From an uncultured Eubacteriales bacterium (GTDB lineage: Bacteria > Bacillota > Clostridia > Oscillospirales > Acutalibacteraceae), in assembly GCA_934729465.1 (NCBI GenBank), contig CAKVEP010000007.1, positions 19,551 through 83,550 on the forward strand: a stretch of 64,000 nt of DNA, read 5' to 3'. Every line of letters begins with the position of its first letter. Positions within the stretch are counted from its first letter, which is position 1. The translations under genes were made by a program, and so were the position numbers. Positions 1 to 6,709 of this stretch are shown piece after piece. Below the pieces are notes generated by a model, which saw only the letters and a program-made list of their open reading frames with translations, had not been told where the DNA came from and did no database searches.

Positions 1-275
1 ATACGCCAATTTATGTGGGATTTGGACATATTGTTCCGAAAATGGTAGGAGGAAAAAGGAAGTATAAGGTGGAATGGTTCCCGAAAGTCAAATTTAAACC
101 ATTTATAACGGACGCAAAAACAAAGGGTGACAGCTTAGAATTTACCACGCCATCAGTAGAAGCGACAATCTTTGAAGATAGCGATGGCAACTGGGAAAAG
201 CATAATATTTTTAATACGGAAGATGAAGCGGTAACAGGACTAAATGCACTTTTTGTGCAGCCTCAAACAGCTTAG
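1..275 (+). CDS. Phage major tail tube protein (partial, 5' end off window)
   Basis: This is the C-terminal part of a prophage structural gene whose reading frame (codons from base 3) is open to the left edge. The readable residues (TPIYVGFGHIVPKMVGGKRK...) resemble phi13-type siphovirus major tail proteins, which stack into the non-contractile tail tube. Their family usually has about 180-200 residues, so roughly half is missing here. The tail-assembly chaperone follows 13 bases later and the tape measure after that, which is the standard siphophage tail-module order. A GTG at 15 could be mistaken for a start, but it lies inside the family domain. Confidence 0.7.
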   Translation, partial: TPIYVGFGHIVPKMVGGKRKYKVEWFPKVKFKPFITDAKTKGDSLEFTTPSVEATIFEDSDGNWEKHNIFNTEDEAVTGLNALFVQPQTA

Positions 276-288
276 GAGGAAGTTTTAA

Positions 289-639
289 ATGCTTGATACA
301 ATAAAATATTTAGAAACAGAAAGTGAAAAATATCCCTTAGCTTTTACGCTAAATGTCATGGAAATAATACAGGAAAAATACGGCAGCATTGAGACTTGGA
401 GTGAACTCATACAGAAGCAAGGCGAACCAGATATAAAAGCATTAAAATTTTTCATCACGGAGGCAATTAACGAGGGACTAGATATTGAATCAGAAAAAAC
501 AGGGGAAAAGAGGGAACTAATCACACCCAGAAAAGCGGGGAGAATTTTAACTGAAATCGGATTAAAACAAGCAACAAATACAGTAGCAAGTGTAATAACC
601 GAAAGCGTACGAGCGGATAAAACCTCAAAAAACGAATAA
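289..639 (+). CDS. Phage tail assembly chaperone, short form (gpG-like)
   Basis: A 116-residue, mostly helical acidic protein with a clear ribosome site (AGGAGG 12-15 bases upstream). It sits between the tail tube gene and the tape measure, where siphophages encode the tail assembly chaperone that coats the tape measure during tube polymerisation. The assignment rests on position, size and the -1 frameshift signal at its 3' end (627-666) rather than on a strong motif. The frame ends in TAA at 637, six bases past the slippery site, so most ribosomes would make this short form and a minority the extended form. Confidence 0.65.
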   Translation: MLDTIKYLETESEKYPLAFTLNVMEIIQEKYGSIETWSELIQKQGEPDIKALKFFITEAINEGLDIESEKTGEKRELITPRKAGRILTEIGLKQATNTVASVITESVRADKTSKNE

Positions 640-666
640 CGCCCGCAGGAGATAGAAGTGTGGGCG
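627..666 (+). promoter_or_regulatory. Programmed -1 ribosomal frameshift signal
   Basis: The heptamer A AAA AAC (627-633) is in the correct phase relative to the chaperone frame (codons TCA AAA AAC). After a 6-base spacer a GC-rich hairpin follows: arm 640-646 (CGCCCGC) pairs with 660-666 (GTGGGCG), 7 bp with one G-T wobble. A -1 slip at 633 enters a frame that stays open to 917. Slippery site, spacer and stem match the lambda G/GT type of signal. Confidence 0.75.
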
Positions 667-917
667 GTAAAAATACAAATTTATGTTTAGAGAATGAGTG
701 CGAAATGGGTCAAGCGTCATGTTTGGATTTTTCATGGCTTTTATTTGTAGGAGTGAAAATGCTCGGTTTTACGGAAAAAGCAGTCGGGCGTATGACACTA
801 AAAAAATGGAATTTGTTATTTGAACATTTTAAAAAATATCACAATTTTAAGACTAAAGGCGGGCTTTTCAAAGAGGAAAAGGAAGTAATCCAAGATGACG
901 AGTGGATTAAAGGTTAG
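633..917 (+). CDS. Tail assembly chaperone, frameshift extension (gpGT-like T domain)
   Basis: This reading frame is open from the slippery site at 633 to the stop at 915-917. It has no convincing independent start; a GTG at 660 lacks a usable ribosome site and falls in the hairpin. Its second half contains the pattern DFSWLLFVGVKMLGFTEKAV, which is typical of the downstream part of tail-chaperone pairs in Clostridia prophages. Expressed by the -1 shift, it would add 94 residues to the 289-633 product, giving a protein of about 209 residues that bridges tape measure and tail tube protein. Confidence 0.65.
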   Translation, partial: RITPAGDRSVGGKNTNLCLENECEMGQASCLDFSWLLFVGVKMLGFTEKAVGRMTLKKWNLLFEHFKKYHNFKTKGGLFKEEKEVIQDDEWIKG

Positions 918-953
918 TTGTGGTTAAAACCATTGTGTGCAGCATATAATATA

Positions 954-982
954 TTGACGTACGCAAAAACGTATGTTATAAT
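954..982 (+). promoter_or_regulatory. Promoter with palindromic operator for the yefM-yoeB pair
   Basis: A -35 TTGACG (954-959) and a -10 TATAAT (977-982) are 17 bases apart. The spacer carries a near-palindrome, ACGTACG-CAAAA-CGTATGT (957-976), that overlaps the -35 element and reaches the -10. Autorepression by a YefM-YoeB complex at such an overlapping operator is the known mode for this family; that it acts here is inference. Confidence 0.6.
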
Positions 983-1000
983 ATAAACGGGGTGATTTAT

Positions 1001-1249
1001 ATGTATAACACTAATGTAACTAATGCAAGGGCGAATTTATATAATTTAATAAATATGGCTATTGACAATAACGAAGTAATTAATATTAATACAAAAAACG
1101 GAAATGCAGTACTCATTAGCGAAGAAGATTATAATTCTTTAATAGAGACACTTTATCTGTCATCAGACCCAGAGTATAAAAAGTCTTTAATTAATGGAAA
1201 AAATACTCCCTTAGAAGACTGTGTAGATGAGGAAGAGGTTGAATGGTAG
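1001..1249 (+). CDS. yefM: Antitoxin, Phd/YefM family
   Basis: An 82-residue protein starting at ATG 1001 (GGGGTGA just upstream; a GTG at 992 is less likely). The N-terminal half (TNARANLYNLINMAIDNNEV ...) shows the Phd/YefM fold pattern used for dimerisation and operator binding. The acidic C-terminus (DCVDEEEVEW) would wrap the toxin. It overlaps the toxin start by 7 bases (stop 1247-1249, toxin ATG 1243), giving translational coupling. The pair has its own promoter and interrupts the phage tail module between the chaperone and the tape measure, so it is probably a later insertion that stabilises the element. Confidence 0.85.
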   Translation: MYNTNVTNARANLYNLINMAIDNNEVININTKNGNAVLISEEDYNSLIETLYLSSDPEYKKSLINGKNTPLEDCVDEEEVEW

Positions 1250-1509
1250 GATTCAAAGTAAAGTTTACAAAACAAGCGGTAAAAGATTTAGAATACTTAA
1301 AAGCCGCAAATCTCTCTAAAAAAGCAAAAAAATTAGTTGATATAATGAAAGAAAACCCGTATCAAAATCCCCCTCCTTATGAGAAGTTAATTGGTGATTT
1401 AGACGGTATGTATTCAAGGAGAATAAATATTCAACATAGATTGGTTTATGAGGTTGATAACGAAGAAAAGATTATAAAAATTATTAGAATGTGGAAACAT
1501 TATGAATAA
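1243..1509 (+). CDS. yoeB: Toxin, Txe/YoeB family ribosome-dependent mRNA interferase
   Basis: An 88-residue basic protein with the YoeB pattern: an N-terminal FTKQAVKDLEYLKAAN helix, the core segment YEKLIGDLDGMYSRRINIQH and the C-terminal RMWKHYE that carries the catalytic His-Tyr end of the family. YoeB proteins bind the ribosomal A site and cut mRNA there. It is translated from a start overlapping the antitoxin gene, as usual for type II systems. A T-rich run follows a short inverted repeat at about 1516-1545 and may end the transcript. No disabling change is visible. Confidence 0.85.
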   Translation: MVGFKVKFTKQAVKDLEYLKAANLSKKAKKLVDIMKENPYQNPPPYEKLIGDLDGMYSRRINIQHRLVYEVDNEEKIIKIIRMWKHYE

Positions 1510-1566
1510 TTAGAAAAAGCGCTCAGGAGTGGGCGTTTTTTTGTTGTGCAAAAAGGCGGTGAAAAC

Positions 1567-3486
1567 GTGGGAGTAACAACATTTGGAGGAAAAATAAAGT
1601 TAGAGGGCGAGCGTGAATATAGGCAGGCGATCTCGCAGATAAATTCAGATTTAAAAGTGTTTTCTTCAGAGATTGGAAAGTTAACGGCGGAGTTTGGCAA
1701 AAATGATACGTCTACAAAGGGTTTAACGGAGCGGAACAAGGTTTTAACCGAACAAATTGAAAAACAAAAAGAAAAAATAGCGACTTTAAAAGGTGCGGTC
1801 GAGGATTCGGCGGAGCAGTATGGCGAACATGACAAAAAGACAAATAACTGGAAAACGACTTTAAACAAAGCCGAAGCAGAGCTAACCAAAATGGAAAAAG
1901 AACTGGACGGCAATAACAAACAGCTTGGCGAAAACGGAGAAAATTTAGATGACGGGAGTAAATCTCTTGATGAATTTTCTAAAAGTGAGGACGAAGCAGG
2001 ACAAAAAGCCCTTAAGTTCGGAGACTTGGTTAAGGCAAATTTAGTAAGCGAAGTGATAATAAGCGGGATAAAGAAGCTTGGCGAGGGTATAACGAAAGTC
2101 AAAGAATATTTGACGGATTCGGTAACAGCGGCAGCAAGCTATGCGGACAATATTTTAACTATGTCTACACAAACAGGTATCAGTACGCAGACTTTACAAG
2201 AATACGGTGCAGTAGCGGAACTTGTAGACGTAAGTGTTGATACCATGACAGGTTCAATGGCGAAAAATATAAAATCCATGACGAGTGCTGCAAGCGGAAC
2301 GGGAACGGCGGCGGAAGCATATAAAAAGCTGGGCGTATCCGTTACGGATTCGAGCGGAAATTTAAAAGATAGCGAACAAGTTTATTGGGATACAATAGAC
2401 GCTTTAGGGAAAATTCCAAATGAAACTGAGCGCGACAGCATAGCTATGCAAATTTTAGGTAAATCCGCACAAGATTTAAACCCATTAATAGCGCAAGGAA
2501 GTGCAGGAGTAGAAGAACTTACATCAAAATATGCCAGATTTGGAACGGTTCTATCAGAAGAAGCCCTCAACTCTTTAGGGGCACTTGATGATAGTATGCA
2601 AATTTGGAAAATCACGACAGAAGCAACGGGAAATTTACTCGGAACACTTCTAGCTCCTGCAATGACAGATATCATAACTAATGCTAACGATATGTCAGGC
2701 GAATTAAATTCTTTAATAGATTCAGCTTTCAACGGAGGGGATATGGAAGCAGCGGTGATGAACTTTGCTGATACAGTTAGAGAAGCTGTAACGAATATAT
2801 CTGGGGCTATCCCCCAGATAATCGAAGTTGGGAAGAATCTTATTTCAGTGCTTTTAGAGGGTTTAACCGCTGCTCTACCTTATATTTTAGAAGCCGCGGG
2901 ACAAATAATTCCTGAAATAATCACGGGGATAACATCAGTTTTACCACAGCTAACAAACGCAGCAATTACTATAATTATGGCGCTTTCCACCGCACTAATT
3001 AATTCTTTGCCACAAATTATTCAAGCGGGAGTAGAAGTCATCACAACACTTGTCAGCGGAATATCACAGTCTTTACCTATTTTAATTCCTGCAATCGTGT
3101 CCGCCATGATATTAATTGCGCAGTCTTTAATTGACAACATAGACTTAATAATACAAGCAGGAATTGATTTGTTTATGGGACTGGTACAATCAATCCCGCA
3201 GATTATAGCCGTTTTAGTACCGAAAATTCCAGAGATAGTAAACAGTATAGTAAATGCTTTAGTAAATAATGTTCCTTTACTTTTAGACGGAGCAATAACA
3301 CTTTTCATGGCGATAGTATCGGCAATCCCCGAGATTATCGTTATTTTAGTACAAAACGTGCCTCAGATTGTAACGGCGATAATTAATGGGCTTTCAAAAC
3401 TTCCAGAACTAATCGGAGGAATTTTAGGAACAGTTTTAAATAGATTCACCGAGTGGGGCGTATTCAAGCACGATAAAAAAATATGA
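1567..3486 (+). CDS. Phage tail tape measure protein, C-terminally truncated
   Basis: About 639 residues from GTG 1567, preceded by AGGCGGTG; the frame also allows GTG 1546. It begins GVTTFGGKIKLEGEREYRQA, as Clostridia siphophage tape measures commonly do. A long charged coiled coil follows (about residues 20-165), then a Thr/Ala/Gly region and a hydrophobic stretch rich in IPQII/ITSVLPQL repeats (about 420-620). The gene sets tail length and goes through the host membrane. After RFTEWG the sequence changes to unrelated residues and stops at 3486, where a deletion has joined it to a tail-fibre gene in another frame. It is therefore unlikely to make a working tail. Confidence 0.8.
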   Translation: MGVTTFGGKIKLEGEREYRQAISQINSDLKVFSSEIGKLTAEFGKNDTSTKGLTERNKVLTEQIEKQKEKIATLKGAVEDSAEQYGEHDKKTNNWKTTLNKAEAELTKMEKELDGNNKQLGENGENLDDGSKSLDEFSKSEDEAGQKALKFGDLVKANLVSEVIISGIKKLGEGITKVKEYLTDSVTAAASYADNILTMSTQTGISTQTLQEYGAVAELVDVSVDTMTGSMAKNIKSMTSAASGTGTAAEAYKKLGVSVTDSSGNLKDSEQVYWDTIDALGKIPNETERDSIAMQILGKSAQDLNPLIAQGSAGVEELTSKYARFGTVLSEEALNSLGALDDSMQIWKITTEATGNLLGTLLAPAMTDIITNANDMSGELNSLIDSAFNGGDMEAAVMNFADTVREAVTNISGAIPQIIEVGKNLISVLLEGLTAALPYILEAAGQIIPEIITGITSVLPQLTNAAITIIMALSTALINSLPQIIQAGVEVITTLVSGISQSLPILIPAIVSAMILIAQSLIDNIDLIIQAGIDLFMGLVQSIPQIIAVLVPKIPEIVNSIVNALVNNVPLLLDGAITLFMAIVSAIPEIIVILVQNVPQIVTAIINGLSKLPELIGGILGTVLNRFTEWGVFKHDKKI

Positions 3487-4534
3487 AATCAAGATTAACG
3501 GTCAGGCTTTTAGTCAATCAAATTTCACAACAAATCCACTAACAGGGAGTGGCACTTGTACAGTTAAGATAACGGATTCAAGAAACAGGACAGCGAATCA
3601 AAGTCTTTCGTACTCAGTAACGAGTTATGCAAATCCGACTATCAATAATTTTACAGTTGTAAGATGTAATCAAGACGGCACAGAAAGTGACGAGGGGGCA
3701 TATGCAAAATGCACCCTTAAATCCACTATTTCAAGCGTAAATAATAAGAATGACAAAAATTTTCAATTATTTTATAAAAAGCTTACTGATAGCAATTATA
3801 CTACAATAAGTTTGTCAAACAACAGTTATTCTTATGATAATACACAAATCATCGTAGCCGATATAAATAGCGAATATGAGTTCATTTTCAATGTAACAGA
3901 TTATTTTAGTACAGTACAAAAATCACTAAATTTAGGGACAGCATTCACGCTTGTTGACTACAACGCAAGCGGTCGGAGCGTAGCTTTTGGGAGAGTATCA
4001 ACAGCAACATCAAGCCAGAAAAAATTACAAATTAAACTTGATACCGAAATCGAGGGAACATTAAAAATAAATAATAAAACAGTTTTTGATTTAATTTATC
4101 CAGTAGGTTCTATCTATATGTCCGTAAATAGCACAAATCCAAAAGACTTATTTGGCGGAACTTGGTCACAATGGGGCTCGGGACGTGTACCAGTATGCGT
4201 CAATGTTTCTGATTCAAGTTTTGATACAGCCGAAAAAACAGGAGGTAGTTTGTCACATCGGCATGAGTTTAGAATTGGTATGCACTGGTGGTATGGCGGG
4301 GCTTGCGGAGAGGGTTCATATAGTGAAACAGGTGCGTATCGCTTTTCCGATAACCAATATGACGGTTGGGCGAGAGAATTAGATGGACAATCTTTACGCG
4401 TAAACAGTGCAATTTACAACAATTCTTCTACAACAACCGCAAATCCAAACGGGAAATGGTCTAGGGGCGATACGTCAGAATCAAGCAATTTACAACCTTA
4501 TATAACGTGTTACATGTGGAAAAGAACAGGTTAA
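3440..4534 (+). pseudogene. Tail fibre / minor structural protein, 5'-truncated remnant
   Basis: A second frame is open from 3440 to 4534 and overlaps the end of the tape measure. It reads SSSTIKKYEIKINGQAF, then Ig-like and DUF859-type repeats, and ends in a domain with YPVGSIYMSVNSTNPKDLF-GGTWSQW, the pattern of phage fibre/baseplate C-terminal domains (gp10-like), with SLSHRHEF and NLQPYITCYMW motifs. The N-terminal part and the genes that should lie between tape measure and fibre (distal tail, tail endopeptidase/hub) are missing. An internal ATG or TTG near 3812 might still give a 240-residue C-terminal product, but no clear ribosome site is visible. Confidence 0.7.
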
Positions 4535-4737
4535 ATTTTAAAGGTATATATTAAAAACTAGATTTACCCAAACATCTGGATTTAAAGTAGACTATCTCAT
4601 ATGCTTGAAACATTTTGACAGGTATTTTAATTTTAAGAGGGAGCACCTATATCTATGATATTTTTAAAACTTTCACAAATATAAAATAAAAACTTTCCAT
4701 GAATAAAAATTCACAGAAAGAATATTATAATAATGTG

Positions 4738-4766
4738 TTGACAATAGACAACACAAAGTATATAAT
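4738..4766 (+). promoter_or_regulatory. Consensus promoter for a small antisense RNA
   Basis: A perfect -35 TTGACA (4738-4743) and a perfect -10 TATAAT (4761-4766) are separated by 17 bases. No protein-coding frame follows; the transcript would be a ~90-base RNA ending at the hairpin at 4825-4858. It faces the toxin-like peptide gene on the other strand. Confidence 0.75.
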
Positions 4767-4772
4767 AAAAGT

Positions 4773-4865
4773 AGTAGGAGCAAAACCGTTTGAAAAGCGG
4801 TCAGCCTCCAAAAGAATCTACTAATAAAAGCCGATACTGTGGTGAGTGGCGGCTTTTATATTTTT
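4773..4865 (+). ncRNA. Candidate antitoxin RNA of a type I toxin-antitoxin locus
   Basis: The RNA predicted from the consensus promoter would start near 4773 and end at an intrinsic terminator (arms 4825-4833 and 4850-4858, 9 bp, then a T-rich run). Its 5' part folds into nested arms: TAGTAG with CTACTA, GGAG with CCTCC, ACCG with CGGT. Its 3' end is complementary to the last bases of the convergent toxin mRNA, including the stop codon of the peptide. The convergent layout with a shared two-way terminator is like the Enterococcus par (Fst) locus. Function is inferred from layout only. Confidence 0.5.
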
Positions 4866-4951
4866 GTGTTTTTATCTATATAATTAACAGCACTAAATAG
4901 CACTATAAAATACATTATAAGAGGACTTATAAAAATGATAAAATCCAACAT
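4856..4951 (-). CDS. Small hydrophobic peptide, candidate type I (Fst-like) toxin
   Basis: A 31-residue frame starting at ATG 4951 with a strong ribosome site (GAGGAGG about 8 bases upstream on the minus strand). The peptide is MLDFIIFISPLIMYFIVL followed by FSAVNYIDKNTKI: one hydrophobic membrane-spanning segment and a short polar, charged tail. This is the design of Fst/TxpA-type membrane toxins. It has its own minus-strand promoter, a ~60-base structured leader and a convergent RNA gene overlapping its 3' end. No family hit was tested. Other readings are a phage membrane peptide or a chance frame, but promoter, ribosome site and overlapping RNA together favour a real gene. Confidence 0.55.
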   Translation of the reverse strand: MLDFIIFISPLIMYFIVLFSAVNYIDKNTKI

Positions 4952-5019
4952 AATATCTACCTCCTCTGGGAGGCAGATTAACCGCCATTCATAGGCTAAA
5001 CTCCTACTACTAATGTATC

Positions 5020-5048
5020 ATTATAAATTATAGAACAAGCAATTACAA
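5020..5048 (-). promoter_or_regulatory. Minus-strand promoter for the hydrophobic peptide
   Basis: On the minus strand -35 TTGTAA (5048-5043) and -10 TATAAT (5025-5020) are separated by 17 bases. The transcript would begin near 5013 and carry the leader with GTAGTAGGAG, GCC-GGC and GGAG-CCTCC arms. That leader closely resembles the 5' structure of the opposing small RNA. Confidence 0.6.
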
Positions 5049-5077
5049 CATAATTCTACAAAGAAAAATAAGTTTAT

Positions 5078-5112
5078 AAAGGCTCGCTAAATTTGATTAG
5101 CCAGCCTTTTTT
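5078..5112 (+). terminator. Intrinsic terminator
   Basis: Arms AAAGGCT-C-GCTA (5078-5089) and TAGC-C-AGCCTTT (5098-5109), followed by a run of Ts. It separates the type I-like locus from the downstream regulator gene. Confidence 0.6.
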
Positions 5113-5155
5113 ATTTTATATAAATACAAGAAATAAATATTTTTTATTTTTAGCA

Positions 5156-5201
5156 TTGACTTTTGTCGACAAAAAGGATAGAATAATTTTGTCAGACAAA
5201 A
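5156..5201 (+). promoter_or_regulatory. Promoter with two palindromic operators
   Basis: TTGACT (5156-5161) and TAGAAT (5179-5184) are 17 bases apart. A perfect 14-base palindrome TTTTGTCGACAAAA (5161-5174) fills the spacer, and a second, TTTTGTC-A-GACAAAA (5187-5201), lies at the transcription start. Two copies of the same half-site (TTTTGTC) around a promoter are what an autoregulating ribbon-helix-helix protein would bind. Confidence 0.7.
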
Positions 5202-5212
5202 GGAGGGTAGAA

Positions 5213-5380
5213 TTGACAAAGCCTAAAATAGGCAGACCTACTGATGACCCTAAACCTTTCAAAATAGATGTAAGATTAAGTGAACGTGATATAAATATAC
5301 TTGATGATTATTGCAAAAGGACGGGAAAGACTCGACCAGAAAGTGTCAGGGAAGCGATTAGAGGTCTCAAAGAAAAATAA
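5213..5380 (+). CDS. Ribbon-helix-helix (CopG/Arc-like) transcriptional regulator
   Basis: A 55-residue protein starting at TTG 5213, 6 bases after AGGAGGG (5201-5207); a longer frame to 5093 lacks a ribosome site and would read through the promoter. It has a Lys/Pro-rich N-arm (TKPKIGRPTDDPKPF) and then the ribbon-helix-helix pattern KIDVRLSERDINILDDYCKR, with TGKTRPESVREAIRGL as the second helix. Such proteins bind as dimers, the ribbon reading the major groove. It probably represses its own promoter through the two TTTTGTC palindromes just upstream. It may control remaining prophage genes. Confidence 0.8.
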   Translation: MTKPKIGRPTDDPKPFKIDVRLSERDINILDDYCKRTGKTRPESVREAIRGLKEK

Positions 5381-5385
5381 AAAGA

Positions 5386-5421
5386 GAGTAGGCGTGTTGT
5401 CAGACACTTATTCACCTACTC
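5386..5421 (+). repeat. Hairpin after the regulator gene
   Basis: Arms GAGTAGG (5386-5392) and CCTACTC (5415-5421) enclose a second pairing, GTGT with ACAC. No T-run follows, so it is a weak terminator candidate or an mRNA 3' stabiliser. Confidence 0.4.
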
Positions 5422-5525
5422 CGTATACACCCACAGCCCAAAAGAGCTAGAGTATAAATATTATATCATGTGCTTAATGAACTTTCAAGTTGGCTGGGGG
5501 AAATAATTTGAAAGGAATTTAATTT

Positions 5526-5915
5526 ATGAGCAAAGATTTTAACAAAAAGACGGAAATTGAAGAGCTGGCATGCAAGATATTGGAAAGCATTATAAATACA
5601 TTTAGCTAGCCTACATATTTATCACAGAGACACAAAGAAAATTCAGAATATTATGACGAATTTGAAAAAGAGTTTGAGAAAGGACTAAGTTATGAGCAAA
5701 AAAAAGATTTAGATTCACTAATATCAATAAAAAATGCAGTAGAATCAACACAATTTGACTATACATTGCTTTTGGGAATGCAAATAAAATCTGCCATAGA
5801 AGAAATAATAAAAAATCCTCTTAAAATCTTAAATTTATACGACAACGAGGGAATCCCTGTTAGAGATATTTATAAATCTATTAAGCAAAGAAGTGAGGGT
5901 GTCAATAATGGGTAA
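5526..5915 (+). pseudogene. Phage helper protein interrupted by an amber stop
   Basis: The frame starts at ATG 5526, meets TAG at 5607-5609 (codon 28), and then stays open to TAA at 5913-5915, giving 129 codons in all. Both parts look like one helical protein (start MSKDFNKKTEIEELACKIL; later YYDEFEKEFEKGLSYEQKKD). The size and helix pattern resemble small helper proteins of Clostridia phages such as the DUF6809 group; that similarity is from memory and untested. The next gene starts inside its last codons. A point mutation to TAG in a decaying prophage is the simplest reading. Confidence 0.55.
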
Positions 5916-6195
5916 TTTCAAGGAAAATATAAATTTATTTTTAACAGAATCAATGAATAACTGTTTTATAAAATTAAAACAAATTGATAAAAATTATCAA
6001 GATATAAACGCTGCGAGAATAAAAGCCTCTCAAAAATTTGAGGACTTTTTAGATACGTTAAATTCAAAAGACAGACAATTTTTAGAGAACTACAAAAGCG
6101 AGGGATATTTAGCGGACAGCATAGAAAAAGAATGGCTTTATTTACAAGGTTACAAGGACTGTATAAAGTTATTAAAAATGATTGAAGAAATTTAA
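5908..6195 (+). CDS. Small helical phage protein, unknown function
   Basis: A 95-residue protein from ATG 5908, overlapping the end of the preceding interrupted gene by 8 bases; AGGGTG lies about 8 bases upstream. A GTG at 5893 is an alternative start. The sequence is helical and charged (QKFEDFLDTLNSKDRQFLEN, then WLYLQGYKDCIKLLKMIEEI), a pattern seen in paired helper genes near lysogeny regions of Clostridia phages. No catalytic or DNA-binding motif is visible. A terminator follows at 6237. Confidence 0.5.
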   Translation: MGNFKENINLFLTESMNNCFIKLKQIDKNYQDINAARIKASQKFEDFLDTLNSKDRQFLENYKSEGYLADSIEKEWLYLQGYKDCIKLLKMIEEI

Positions 6196-6236
6196 AAGGC
6201 GAAATAGATAAAAAAATTAAATAAAATTCTACATGA

Positions 6237-6270
6237 GGAGTGAGCTAAAATCACTCCCTTTTCTTTATTT
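6237..6270 (+). terminator. Intrinsic terminator
   Basis: Arms GGAGTGA (6237-6243) and TCACTCC (6251-6257) with a 7-base loop, followed by a T-rich tract. It closes the small-gene operon. Confidence 0.75.
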
Positions 6271-6329
6271 TGTTTGCTAATTTACCACCTATTTTACTTT
6301 ATTCACCAATATTTGTTTATAAATTCATC

Positions 6330-6695
6330 CCCAAAATCCGTCTATAAGGGTGAGAGGAAATTTATTCTAATCAATGTACTTTGAAAATTGAATACATACA
6401 TTCTCAGCCACGTTGTCCGCTGTGTTTCAAGTGAAACAAGCGTTTTATACGGTGCGCCAAGACCTAAATGATATATTAAAATTTACACTTCTATTATATA
6501 CAAATTTAGCGAGCGATATTCCACCAATATATAAAATCGTCTGTGGTGGGCGATTCTCAACAACAGCAGCGGTGATAATGATACTCCTACATAGTCGAGG
6601 TTAAGTCCCAGAGTGTAGCCCAAGGAAGGGACGTGCAATTCGTGTGTTGATACCTAACCAGTATCAGGTTGAGGATGTCAAAAAAATTTATTTAT
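6330..6695 (+). other. Non-coding, possibly structured RNA segment
   Basis: No convincing gene lies between 6271 and 6709. A 63-codon frame at 6413-6604 has no ribosome site and no protein-like pattern. The segment is less AT-rich than its surroundings and has several possible helices: CTAAAT/ATTTAG, CCACCA with TGGTGG (about 6520-6550), GTCCC (6605-6609) with GGGAC (6628-6632), and CCTAACC with GGTTGAGG (about 6653-6674). A GTGCGCC at about 6452 matches the 5' end of many group II introns, but no domain V or intron protein is present. It may be an RNA remnant from a mobile element. Confidence 0.3.
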
Positions 6696-6709
6696 AAGGA
6701 GTTTTTATA

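Noticed and set aside
1500..2102. 200-codon minus-strand frame opposite the tape measure
   Set aside because: It is Ser/Phe/Pro-rich nonsense opposite a clear plus-strand coiled coil, without a ribosome site.
4152..4382. 76-codon plus frame inside the fibre remnant
   Set aside because: It lies in another frame of a region with a clear fibre-domain reading; no ribosome site.
6413..6604. 63-codon plus frame in the structured region
   Set aside because: No ribosome site, no protein-like pattern, and it runs across inverted repeats.
6452..6700. Group II intron
   Set aside because: Only a GTGCGCC at the presumed 5' end; no domain V, no 3' end and no intron-encoded reverse transcriptase.
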